Shown: positions 17,549-25,827, counted from the first letter of the stretch. The stretch is DNA of 64,000 nt from Carnobacterium maltaromaticum DSM 20342 (GCF_000744945.1 NZ_JQMX01000001.1:1426001-1490000); one strand, 5' to 3'. The notes: generated from the sequence alone by a model not told the origin. Numbers and translations: made by a program.

Positions 17549-18346
17549 TTAGTTATTGCTTTTTATTTCAGTACTTTCATTGAACAAATGACTTGTTTTT
17601 TTCAATTTTAGTTCAGCGACAATCATAATACTAATGATAATTAAAAGGTACCAACTAGTTATTTTGCCAATATGAACAAGTTGCCAACGTGCTAATTGAT
17701 CTGGATATGCCCATGCTCCAAAGAAACTAGCTATATTTTCAGCTACCCAGATAAAAAAAGCGATACAAAAAAATGAAAAACTCATTGGCATTTTCAACAC
17801 TTTTCCACCAACTGTAAAATAAACCCATGTTCGATAGAATAAAATAAAAACAAGTAAAATCAAAATCCAACGGAAATCCCAAATAAAATGATGCGTAAAA
17901 AAATTAGCATATATAGCTAAACTTAAAGTAATCACTAATTTTTGATTTGGCCAATTACTCAATTGTAAATCAAAAACTTTCCAAGCTTTGCAAATATAAC
18001 TTCCAATACTAGAATACATAAACCCACTATATAAAGGCACGCCACCTAATTTCCAAAAACCTGCGCCTGGATAACTCCATGATCCGATATTGACTTTATA
18101 GATTTCTAAAACAAGACCTATTACATGAAATAACATAATTACTTTCAACTCGTCAACTGTCTCTAGTTTAAAATAAAGTAACAATACTTGAATTAAAATA
18201 CAAATAAATAAAAGCAAATCATATCTGGCAATTCCGGGTATAGAAAAATATTTTGTTACGATTAATGCAAAAAAAATTGCGCCTGGAAATAAACAACACA
18301 GAACTTGCTGATACGTAAATTGTAGTAACCCTCTAATAAATGACAT
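17549..18346 (-). CDS. DUF817 family integral membrane protein
   Basis: 265 residues with about eight hydrophobic segments. The hallmark is SWSYPGAGFWKLGGVPLYSGFMY in the middle and a second SYPD-like motif, GAWAYPDQ, near residue 225. This is the DUF817 family (B. subtilis YoaT). AGGAGGAGAAAG precedes the ATG. Function is unknown. The gene stands alone, just upstream of the candidate small-RNA locus. Confidence 0.8.
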   Translation of the reverse strand: MSFIRGLLQFTYQQVLCCLFPGAIFFALIVTKYFSIPGIARYDLLLFICILIQVLLLYFKLETVDELKVIMLFHVIGLVLEIYKVNIGSWSYPGAGFWKLGGVPLYSGFMYSSIGSYICKAWKVFDLQLSNWPNQKLVITLSLAIYANFFTHHFIWDFRWILILLVFILFYRTWVYFTVGGKVLKMPMSFSFFCIAFFIWVAENIASFFGAWAYPDQLARWQLVHIGKITSWYLLIIISIMIVAELKLKKTSHLFNESTEIKSNN

Positions 18347-18491
18347 CTTTCTCCTCCTAGTGAAACCAACGATACTTTATATTCTCCTCTTTATTCATAA
18401 AATTTCTATTAAGATAAATCAAATTATTTTATAAAAGTCACGTTTTTTTCACAAAAAAGTTACATTATCGTTATGCTTTGGTCACAAAATA

Positions 18492-18512
18492 TTCATATTT
18501 AAGTTATATACT
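18492..18512 (+). promoter_or_regulatory. Promoter of candidate small RNA A
   Basis: TATACT (18507-18512) is preceded, six bases away, by TTCATATTT (18492-18500). The same TTCATATTT-N6-TATACT arrangement stands before copy B at 37875-37855. There is no good -35 box in either copy, which suggests an activator-dependent promoter. Confidence 0.55.
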
Positions 18513-18518
18513 AGTTTC

Positions 18519-18628
18519 ATACCAACAAACAACAAACAAACTTTTTTTATTTTTCATTTTCTTTACTCCTCCAAAGTAAAGAGAACCAACTCCTTTTAGC
18601 CACCTGCACTCCAACAGGTGGCTTTTTT
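18519..18628 (+). ncRNA. Candidate CU-rich small RNA, copy A
   Basis: About 110 nt between a TATACT promoter and an intrinsic terminator. From 5' to 3': an ACAAAC-rich unstructured leader, then a hairpin CTTTAC-[TCCTCCAAA]-GTAAAG (18561-18581) that exposes an anti-Shine-Dalgarno loop, a free CCAACTCCTTTT, and the terminator GCCACCTG-[CACTCCAA]-CAGGTGGC plus six T (18599-18628). Copy B at 37682-37848 repeats these elements in the same order. The architecture matches small RNAs that block ribosome binding sites (csRNA, LhrC and RsaE types as known analogues). No homology to a named family is claimed. Confidence 0.65.
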
Positions 18629-18683
18629 ATGTGCTTTTTTACATAGACTAATGATGCGAGGCAGAAATACCCTTTTTATGAAC

Positions 18684-19644
18684 TTAGGTTGAAGCACTGT
18701 AAACTCGTTGATTTTCTTTAAAAATTTGAATTTGCAAAGCTAATAATAAGCTTTCCATCTCAAGACTACTTAAATTTGAATTTAATTTTTCAGTATATAA
18801 ACTTAACCCTAAGGCAAAAGAAATCTCTTTTTGGAATCGCATCCCTGGTAGTAATCGTATTTCTTGGATGAACTCACTTAATTCCTTTTCATTCATTAAT
18901 TTAGTTTGATCGCCTTGAGTAAATGCTAAAATACCAATTGTAGTATAATAAAGAGGTTTTAATGGAATTTCCATTTCATCCAACTGATTTAAGATACATT
19001 GAATTTGATTGATAAAAATAGGTTGCTGGGATTGATAAAACATAGCTCCCAAAGCAGCTAAATAATACAACTGTTCATTTTTTCTAAAACCAATTTGACT
19101 TAATTCTTGGAAGTAATAGTCTACTATTCCAGCTATTTCTGTGGCTTTTTTATCAAGATTGAATTGTGCTATCAGGATAGCCATTGAACAACTTGATCTC
19201 CCCTTTAAAAACCGATGATTATTCTGAATTGCTTCGAAAATAGCTTTCCCTTCTCTGACAATTTTCTTCCGATCTTGTACTTCTGAATGTAGCAATTGGT
19301 AGGCTGTAAAATAAGTGAATTCAGAACGCTTAAATCCTGAATCGAGCAAAAGCTGATAATTATCAGCTAGTTCATGGTAATAGCGATTTGTATTCATTTC
19401 ATTGGCAATAAGCAAACTTGCAATTGATGCCCTAACTGTACTTGTTAAATTCGTAAACAAACCACTTTGTTGCTTTAATTTAAGATTCGTATGTAAAAAT
19501 AATTCTGGCTGAATTCGTTGAGCACTTCCTGTAAAAAAACCGTGCTATTAAGTAACGCATTCTTTTGTCAATAAAGTGAACCCCACTACTTTTAATTACT
19601 TCATAATTTTCACGCAATAAATTTACCTGTTTACTCTGATTCAT
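18684..19644 (-). pseudogene. DUF4003 family gene, frameshifted in a poly-A tract
   Basis: The true start is the ATG at 19644 with GGAGGGTGAAAA before it. The frame runs MNQSKQVNLLRENYEV to MRYLIARFF and then shifts at a run of seven A (19533-19539 on the plus strand). Removing one base rejoins TGSAQRIQPELF to the long downstream frame ending at 18684, giving about 319 residues, the normal DUF4003 length. The family has no known activity. As read, only the downstream 258 codons could be made, from a poor internal start. It may be a decayed gene, a slippage switch or a sequencing error. Confidence 0.75.
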
Positions 19645-19772
19645 TTTTCACCCTCCAAAGTTCTTTTTAATCATTATACCATTCGTTATCTATTCTACTA
19701 TACTTTTATTCATCGTATTGTGTCTAATTTTGTGCTACAGTCTATTTAGCTACAAGAGAAAGGAAGAGAGCC

Positions 19773-20063
19773 ATGTTAAAATTAATTGCAGAAGATTATA
19801 TCAAGCTAGAACATCTAGAAACAGTCAAACCACTTTATCGCGAATTGGTTGAAAAAACCCAGCTTGAACCTGATTGTCTCGCATATAATCTTTTTGTTGA
19901 TCAAAAAGATCCAGGACATTTTATCTTTATTGAAGAGTGGCCTAACGAGCTAGCTTTGGAAAAGCATTGCAACTCTGAACACTTTACACGCTTAGTTCCA
20001 TTAATTAATTCTTATCAAAGTAAACCAGGGACTTTTTTAAGAATGGATGCATTCCAAAAGTAG
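19773..20063 (+). CDS. Antibiotic biosynthesis monooxygenase (ABM) domain protein
   Basis: 96 residues, one ABM ferredoxin-like domain. Features are the Glu/His-bearing strand FIFIEEWPNELALEKHCNSEHF (the family's EXW and H-x-x-x-H region), and CLAYNLFVDQKDPGHF before it. Related YgiN proteins act as quinol monooxygenases. GGAAGAGAGCC precedes the ATG. It is monocistronic and convergent with the ammonia-lyase operon; a functional link to that operon is possible but unsupported. Confidence 0.85.
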   Translation: MLKLIAEDYIKLEHLETVKPLYRELVEKTQLEPDCLAYNLFVDQKDPGHFIFIEEWPNELALEKHCNSEHFTRLVPLINSYQSKPGTFLRMDAFQK

Positions 20064-20080
20064 CCAATCAATACTATCAT

Positions 20081-20118
20081 AAAAAAATCCAATCTCATTT
20101 TCATAAGATTGGATTTTT
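20081..20118. terminator. Bidirectional terminator between the ABM gene and the ammonia-lyase operon
   Basis: AAATCCAATCT and AGATTGGATTT flank a ten-base loop, with A and T runs outside. It lies 20 bp after the ABM stop codon and 15 bp after the ammonia-lyase stop codon. Confidence 0.88.
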
Positions 20119-20133
20119 ACATTTATGCTAGAT

Positions 20134-21693
20134 CTAGTATGTCATTTCTACGACTGCTTCAACAGCATCCACAAACTCATCACTCATGATTAAGTTCGTA
20201 ATGGTATCTAATTCTTTGTACATTTCAATATTTTTATCTTCTTCAAGGAAACCACAATGTTTTCGAACTACATTATAGGCTGCTTCTGTTCCTTTACCTA
20301 ATTTATAATCAGGGTTAATCGCTCGGCGCATATCAATCGCTTGACAGGCAGCTAAAACTTCAGTAGCTACAACACGTGAGGTATTTTCGCCAATACTTTT
20401 AGCTTTTCTAGCTGCAATTGTACCCATACTAACCAAATCTTCTTGATTTTCACAAGATGGAATAGAATCTACTGATGCTGGATGAGCTAAAATTTTATTT
20501 TCTGATACTAAAGCTGCCGCAGCATATTGTGTAATCATAAAACCTGAATTTAAACCGCTTTTAGCTACTAAGAATGAGGTTAGGTTATTATGTTCTGCAT
20601 TAACTAAACGCTCTAAGCGACGCTCAGAAACACTCGCAATTTCAGCGACGGCTATTCCTAAGAAATCAAACGGTAAAGCCATTGGTTGTCCATGGAAATT
20701 CCCACCAGAAATTGCTTCTTTATCGCGTGTAATAATTGGATTATCTGTAACAGAATTGATTTCAATTTCAACTTTATGTTGGACAAATCGAACGGCATCT
20801 TTACTTGCACCATGAATTTGTGGCATACATCTTAATGAATAAGCATCTTGCACTCTTATTTCACCTTGTTTTGTTACAAATGTACTGCCTTCTAGTAAAT
20901 TACGGACATTTTTAGCCGTTAATACTTGCCCTTCATGGTTGCGAATTACATGTAACTCTTCTTTAAATGCATCAATGATACCGTTATGCGCTTCTAAAGA
21001 TAAAGCACCTGCAATATCACTAACTTTTAATAGACGAATAGCATCGTATAGTGCCAAACCACCACAGGCTGTTAAAGCTTGTGTCCCATTAATTAAGGCT
21101 AATCCTTCTTTTGAAGCCAAAGCCATCGTATCAATGTTCGCTTCACTCATTGCCACTTTTCCATCAAGAACTTTTCCTTGGTACTCTGCTTCTCCCAGGC
21201 CTAAAATCGGCAAAACCATATGTGATAGTGGTGCCAAATCACCTGATGCTCCTAGTGATCCTTTTTCTGGAATAATTGGATGAACTTGTTTATTTAACAT
21301 TTCAACTAATTTTTCAATGACGATTAATCGGATTCCTGAGTACCCTTTCGTTAATGAATTAGCCCGAATTGCCATAATTGCTCGTACAATGTCTGTCGAA
21401 AAAGGTGCACCAAATCCAGATGCGTGAGTTCTAATTAAATTTTCTTGCAGTTGAACGGAATCTTCTTTTGAGATTGAAACATTACATAATGAACCAAAGC
21501 CAGTTGTAATCCCATAAACAACACGTTCCTCGTTAACAATTTCATCAACGATTTTACGAGAACGATTAACTTCCTCAATCGCTTGCTCACTAATTTCAAC
21601 AGGTACATTAAATCTTGAAATTGCAATTAATTCATCTAGTGTTAAATCTTCCCCGGTTAAAACTACTTTTTTTATTGATTCTGCTGCTGACAT
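20134..21693 (-). CDS. hutH: MIO-type aromatic amino-acid ammonia-lyase (histidine ammonia-lyase family)
   Basis: 519 residues. The MIO cofactor forms from Ala149-Ser150-Gly151 in GSLGASGDLAPLSH. YGITTGFG carries the catalytic Tyr. The family eliminates ammonia from His, Phe or Tyr to give a 2-enoate. The selectivity pair is Thr89-His90 (LIRTHASGFG), closest to the Ser-His of histidine enzymes. GNFHGQP and NQEDLVSMG, however, depart from GNFHxEP and QEDHVSMG of classical HutH. No hutU, hutI or hutG is present. It is the last gene of an operon with a FabK-like reductase, an MFS carrier and a CoA-transferase. The substrate is uncertain; His is the best guess. Confidence 0.88.
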   Translation of the reverse strand: MSAAESIKKVVLTGEDLTLDELIAISRFNVPVEISEQAIEEVNRSRKIVDEIVNEERVVYGITTGFGSLCNVSISKEDSVQLQENLIRTHASGFGAPFSTDIVRAIMAIRANSLTKGYSGIRLIVIEKLVEMLNKQVHPIIPEKGSLGASGDLAPLSHMVLPILGLGEAEYQGKVLDGKVAMSEANIDTMALASKEGLALINGTQALTACGGLALYDAIRLLKVSDIAGALSLEAHNGIIDAFKEELHVIRNHEGQVLTAKNVRNLLEGSTFVTKQGEIRVQDAYSLRCMPQIHGASKDAVRFVQHKVEIEINSVTDNPIITRDKEAISGGNFHGQPMALPFDFLGIAVAEIASVSERRLERLVNAEHNNLTSFLVAKSGLNSGFMITQYAAAALVSENKILAHPASVDSIPSCENQEDLVSMGTIAARKAKSIGENTSRVVATEVLAACQAIDMRRAINPDYKLGKGTEAAYNVVRKHCGFLEEDKNIEMYKELDTITNLIMSDEFVDAVEAVVEMTY

Positions 21694-21705
21694 TTTATTT
21701 TCCTC

Positions 21706-22638
21706 CTAAAAGTTTAATTGTACATTTTTAATCGTTACTTTCGCTTCTGCTAATACATCATCGACAATTTGTTGCGCTGATTTGACTTCATTTATTAAAC
21801 CTGAGACTTGCCCCGCCATTACGGAACCATTTTCAATATCACCAGCTGCCGCTTTACGAGCTGATCCCATGGTTAATTCTTCCAATTGTTCTCTAGGCAT
21901 ATTTTCCTTTTCCCATTGAATATACTGCTCAATCATTTTGTTTTTCAAACTCCGAACTGGAGCACCACCGTTACGCCCTGTAACTGCCGTATCCATTTCT
22001 TTGGCATTTGCAATAAATTCTTTAACATTCTCAGGAATGGGACATTCATTAGCCAACATGAAAGCAGTTCCCATTTGAACTCCTTGGGCACCTAAGGTAT
22101 AGGCAGCAGCCATCCCTTTGCCACAGCCAATCCCACCTGCAGCAATAACTGGAATTTTGACAGCTGCAACCACTTGTGGAAGTAACACCATGGTTGATAA
22201 TTCACCTATATGTCCACCTGCTTCTGAGCCTTCTGCGACAACTGCAGTAGCACCGATTGCTTCCATTTTTTTCGCTAAAATAGCACTTGGTACAACTGGA
22301 ATGACCTTAATATTTGCTTCTTTAAACGTTTCCATATAGTTTTTAGGCGTTCCTGCTCCTGTTGTGACAATTTTAACGCCTTCTTCAACAACGACTTTAA
22401 CCATATCAGGCACATTTGGGGCCATTAGCATAATATTGACAGCAAAAGGTTTATCCGTTAACTTTTTGCACTGAATCACCTCTTCCCTTAACTGTTCTTC
22501 AGTCATACCACCGGAAGCAATAATCCCTAATCCTCCTGCATTAGAAACTGCAGCGGCTAATTGATGCTTTGATATTTGTGCCATTGCACCTTGGAATATA
22601 GGATACTTAATGCCTAATATCTCAGTAATCTGTTTCAT
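21706..22638 (-). CDS. FabK-like enoyl-thioester reductase / nitronate monooxygenase family flavoprotein
   Basis: 310 residues, a TIM-barrel FMN protein. The start YPIFQGAMAQISKHQLAAAV, the VTTGAGTPKNYME loop, VAEGSEAGGHIGEL (catalytic His region) and PVIAAGGIGCGKGMAAAYTLGA follow FabK of streptococci closely. FabK reduces enoyl-ACP with NAD(P)H; nitronate monooxygenases share the fold. No fab genes are near. Instead it lies 12 bp before the ammonia-lyase gene and 20 bp after the MFS gene. Reduction of the enoyl-CoA made by the neighbours is an attractive inference, not shown. Confidence 0.82.
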   Translation of the reverse strand: MKQITEILGIKYPIFQGAMAQISKHQLAAAVSNAGGLGIIASGGMTEEQLREEVIQCKKLTDKPFAVNIMLMAPNVPDMVKVVVEEGVKIVTTGAGTPKNYMETFKEANIKVIPVVPSAILAKKMEAIGATAVVAEGSEAGGHIGELSTMVLLPQVVAAVKIPVIAAGGIGCGKGMAAAYTLGAQGVQMGTAFMLANECPIPENVKEFIANAKEMDTAVTGRNGGAPVRSLKNKMIEQYIQWEKENMPREQLEELTMGSARKAAAGDIENGSVMAGQVSGLINEVKSAQQIVDDVLAEAKVTIKNVQLNF

Positions 22639-22658
22639 TCTCTTCTTCCTTTCTTTCT

Positions 22659-23864
22659 TTAAATTGCTTTTCGCATAGCTTTATACACAAATGTCAGAGC
22701 TACCCCAACAAGTGCTAAACCAAATCCAATCATAAAAGCTTGAGTAAAATTTCCATCATTTTTTTCACCAATCATTGCTGATAGTTTCGGCGCTACCATA
22801 GCTGCAATCGAATACCCTGCAAAAACAAAGGCATAGTTTACACCTTGATTCTTATTTCCAAAGCTTTCGATTGTAATTGGTGGCATGACAGCAGCTACTC
22901 CGCCTTCACATAAACCTAAACCAATCATACCGATAGCAAAACCAGCAACGGAGTGAATAAAAATAAAGGCTAGTAATGAGATAGCAATGGATATAAAAAT
23001 TAAAATCATCGTGTTTGTTCGATTTAACTTATCTGATAAACCACCCCAAAAAACACGTCCCAAACAATTACTTAACGCATAAATACTCACAAATGTTGCT
23101 GCTAAGATTGGAGTCAAATTAAACATGTTCTGACCAATATCCGCAGCATTGGATGAAATCATTAAACCTGAAAACCCACCAGCTGCATACATCAATACAA
23201 TAATGTAAAAGAGTGGTTTTCTTAACATTTCATTCCACTTATGATCAATAGGAGTGTCTTCCGCTATTTCGACATCTTTAGCAACAATCGGAGCATTGCG
23301 AATAATTAGACAACAAATCAACGAAATAACTGTATAAATTGCACCTAAGACAACAAATGTCATTCTGATAGTTAAGTTTTCAATCATCCAAGCAGATAGT
23401 GGCGCGAAAATCATCGTTCCAATCCCAATTCCAGTAATCACAATTCCCGATGCTAAGCCTTTTTTATCAGGAAAAAAACGAATACAGTTATTAATACAGG
23501 CAATGTAACCTAAGTTCAAACCAAATCCACCAAAGACGCCATAAGTTAAGTACAGCATCCATTTTTCTGTTGCAAAACCTGTCAGAATAAAGGCTACTGC
23601 TAGCAGTAAAGAACTAAATAAAATTAATTCTCTCGACTTACCTTTATCTGAAATAATACCGCCAATTACCATTGGTAGCGGTGAAATGGCAATCGCAATT
23701 GTAAAAGCAAACATGACATCTGAAACATTCCAACCATTAGCTTTAGCAATCGGGGTCGCAAATACACTAAATGCATAAATACCACCTTGGCAGATAATAA
23801 TTCCAACTGAGGCAAATAGTATCGCCCAGCGATTCATTCCAACCTTTTTTTTGATCTCACTCAT
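22659..23864 (-). CDS. MFS transporter, oxalate/formate antiporter (OxlT) family
   Basis: 401 residues, twelve hydrophobic segments. ISDKGKSRELI after helix 2 is the MFS loop motif, and GGFGLNLGYIACINNCIRFFPDKKGLASG is typical of OxlT-type carriers, as is WGGLSDKLNR in the second half. Its ATG overlaps the CoA-transferase stop codon (ATGA), so the two are coupled. In this operon it may exchange an amino acid or its acid product across the membrane, by analogy with the oxalate:formate exchanger. The real substrate is unknown. Confidence 0.87.
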   Translation of the reverse strand: MSEIKKKVGMNRWAILFASVGIIICQGGIYAFSVFATPIAKANGWNVSDVMFAFTIAIAISPLPMVIGGIISDKGKSRELILFSSLLLAVAFILTGFATEKWMLYLTYGVFGGFGLNLGYIACINNCIRFFPDKKGLASGIVITGIGIGTMIFAPLSAWMIENLTIRMTFVVLGAIYTVISLICCLIIRNAPIVAKDVEIAEDTPIDHKWNEMLRKPLFYIIVLMYAAGGFSGLMISSNAADIGQNMFNLTPILAATFVSIYALSNCLGRVFWGGLSDKLNRTNTMILIFISIAISLLAFIFIHSVAGFAIGMIGLGLCEGGVAAVMPPITIESFGNKNQGVNYAFVFAGYSIAAMVAPKLSAMIGEKNDGNFTQAFMIGFGLALVGVALTFVYKAMRKAI

Positions 23865-25426
23865 TTTTTTTCCTCCATTATTTCAGCTAACTTTCCCCAT
23901 TTTTCAGTAAAAATTTCTACTGGCATTTCTTTTAAGTCGCTAGAAACTCGGACATCAAATTCCATTTGGTCTAATACATCTCGACTCAAATCAATTCCGG
24001 GTGCTATTTCAGTCAAAATAAGTTCCCCATTTTCTAATTTAAAAACTGCTCTTTCTGTCACAAATAAAACTTCCTGCTTATTTTTAGTGGCAAATCCACC
24101 ATTAAATGTAATTTGGTTAATCTTATTCACGAATTTTTTATTGCGCCCTTCTGCTAAAATTAGTAATTTCCCATCTTTTAATTCCGTTTTTAAGCCACCC
24201 GCTGTAAATGTTCCGGTAAAAATTAATTTTTTAGCTGTTTGAGAGATATTGATAAACCCACCACAGCCAATAACTTGATTGCCTAATTTGCTTACATTAA
24301 CATTACCCAACTGATCAACTTCAGCTAAACCTAAAACAGATAAATCCAAACCACCACCGTCGTAAAAATCAAATTGAGCATGATGATCAATAATCATTTC
24401 ACTATTATAGGCATGACCAAAATCTTTTAAACCTGCTGGAATTCCACCAATCGTTCCTGCTTCAGTTGTTAAGATAAATTGATCGCTAACTCCTTCTTCA
24501 GCAGCAACCGTTGAAACGCTGACTGGAATCCCAACACCCAGATTTAAAATCATCTTAGGCTCTAACTCCATTGCTGCTCGCCTGGCGATAACCTTTCGCT
24601 CATTAAGAGCAAGATTAGGCACATTTGCCAACGGAATTTTGACATCACCACTAAATGCTGGTTCAAATTGTGTTGTCCCCGTTTGAAAATGATTCTCTGG
24701 TTCTGAAATCACTAGATAGTCAATTAAGATACCTGGAACAACAACATCTTTAGGATGTAAAGTGGCATTTTTAACTATTTTTTCAACTTGAGCAATCACA
24801 ATTCCACCACTATTATGCACTGCTTGAGCAATCGGCAAGACTTCCATATGTAAGCCTTCTTTGCCTAATGTTAAATTGCCATTTTCATCTGCATAGGTTC
24901 CGCGAATCAATCCTACATCAATTGGAAAGGCCGGATAAAACATCCACTCTTCATCTAAAAGTTCAATAATTTGAATCAATTCTTCGGTGGTGACTTCGTT
25001 CATTTTTCCTCCTTCAATCCGTGGATCAATATAGGTTTCTAAGCCTATTTTTGTAATCAATCCTGGTCGTTTAGCTGCTATTTCTCGATATAGTTGCGCC
25101 AACACGCCTTGAGGAAAATTGTAAGCTTCACATTCATTGTTTTGAATCATCTCTGAAAGTTTTGGTGATGAGGCTTTAACAATCCCTCCAATCCATCTTT
25201 TCAAAAGCTGTTTATGTGATAAGTGAGACATGCCTTTTTCTTTTCTATCACCCCAACAACTCGAATGAATCACAGTTAAAGCTTGAGGAGAATTTGTTTC
25301 TAAAAAACGCTCTTCAAGTGCAATCGCTACTTCTTCGTTAGCGCAAGCTAATTCAAATCCGCTAAAAGCCAATGTATCATTGTCTTTAATTAATGCGGCA
25401 GCAGCTTCTCTAGTGATTATTTTCAC
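23861..25426 (-). CDS. Family I acyl-CoA:carboxylate CoA-transferase (Pct/YdiF type)
   Basis: 521 residues, a fused alpha-beta CoA-transferase. The catalytic Glu is in LTTEAGTIGGIPAG (about residue 328). The N-terminal half has GFELACANEEVAIALEERF and the C-terminal half GGGLDLSVLGLAEVDQLGNVN. Such enzymes move CoA from acetyl- or propionyl-CoA to another acid. It is the first gene of the operon, about 165 bp downstream of a sigma-54 promoter. In context it could activate the 2-enoate made by the ammonia-lyase, like cinnamate CoA-transferases in Clostridium, though those belong to a different CoA-transferase family. AGGAAGTTTA precedes the ATG. Confidence 0.87.
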   Translation of the reverse strand: MKIITREAAAALIKDNDTLAFSGFELACANEEVAIALEERFLETNSPQALTVIHSSCWGDRKEKGMSHLSHKQLLKRWIGGIVKASSPKLSEMIQNNECEAYNFPQGVLAQLYREIAAKRPGLITKIGLETYIDPRIEGGKMNEVTTEELIQIIELLDEEWMFYPAFPIDVGLIRGTYADENGNLTLGKEGLHMEVLPIAQAVHNSGGIVIAQVEKIVKNATLHPKDVVVPGILIDYLVISEPENHFQTGTTQFEPAFSGDVKIPLANVPNLALNERKVIARRAAMELEPKMILNLGVGIPVSVSTVAAEEGVSDQFILTTEAGTIGGIPAGLKDFGHAYNSEMIIDHHAQFDFYDGGGLDLSVLGLAEVDQLGNVNVSKLGNQVIGCGGFINISQTAKKLIFTGTFTAGGLKTELKDGKLLILAEGRNKKFVNKINQITFNGGFATKNKQEVLFVTERAVFKLENGELILTEIAPGIDLSRDVLDQMEFDVRVSSDLKEMPVEIFTEKWGKLAEIMEEKK

Positions 25427-25603
25427 ATTAAACTTCCTTTCTTTGTTTTATTTTAAAAATTAAAATAATCTCTCAACTGCTTTCTTTATTTGTTTGTAAT
25501 TAAGCAACCTAACTTTATTACAATGTTGAGAAAAATCTAAACAGTAGAAAAACACACATAATAGTGAAATAAATCACATTCAATCCCTTACACCTGAATT
25601 AAT

Positions 25604-25619
25604 AGCAAGTTGTATGCCA
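25604..25619 (-). promoter_or_regulatory. Sigma-54 (-24/-12) promoter of the CoA-transferase to ammonia-lyase operon
   Basis: On the minus strand TGGCATACAACTTGCT matches the consensus TGGCAYR-N4-TTGCW at every fixed position, with GG and GC correctly spaced. It lies in the 401-bp gap between the sigma-54 activator gene and the operon. The predicted start near 25592 gives a leader of about 165 nt. Confidence 0.8.
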
Positions 25620-25639
25620 ACTTTTGGAAAGCGGCGTTA

Positions 25640-25770
25640 TAGTTATTCTCAACTTTCATTTTTAATGACGTTAGCTAGTAAGAAAGCTTCCTTAATACCA
25701 CTTCGCAAGTAGCTAAAAAATTTAGTTCGTAGTTATCTTTTTTGATTTCTTTATCTTATGTAGTTAACTA
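25640..25770 (-). promoter_or_regulatory. Possible upstream activator sites for the sigma-54 promoter
   Basis: TAACTA (minus strand) occurs at 25645-25640, 25735-25730 and 25766-25761, the last inside the palindrome TAGTTAACTA. ACTT-CGC-AAGT at about 25700-25711 is another dyad. Sites 80-150 bp upstream of a -24/-12 promoter are where enhancer-binding proteins usually bind. Which element is used is unknown. Confidence 0.35.
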
Positions 25771-25779
25771 TGAGCAAGT

Positions 25780-25824
25780 AAAAAGCTTTAAAGTGTAACA
25801 AACAATTACACTTTAAAGCTTTTT
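25780..25824 (-). terminator. Terminator of the sigma-54 activator gene
   Basis: A perfect 19-bp stem, AAAAAGCTTTAAAGTGTAA paired with its complement, closes a 7-base loop, 3 bp after the regulator stop codon. It separates the regulator from the operon it probably controls. Confidence 0.9.
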
Positions 25825-25827
25825 TAG

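Noticed and set aside
18533..18580. A 17-codon frame on the minus strand with GGAGGAG before its ATG, antisense to small RNA A
   Set aside because: At copy B the corresponding sequence lacks the ATG and the frame, while the plus-strand hairpin, CU-rich segments and terminator are conserved. The GGAGGAG is the complement of the small-RNA loop.
21706..22638. Annotation of the flavoprotein as the cell's main fatty-acid enoyl-ACP reductase FabK
   Set aside because: Sequence similarity is strong, but no fatty-acid genes are near and it is embedded in a catabolic operon under a sigma-54 promoter. Kept as FabK-like.
25427..25600. Riboswitch in the long leader of the CoA-transferase gene
   Set aside because: The sequence is AT-rich without stable paired arms or a terminator next to the start.
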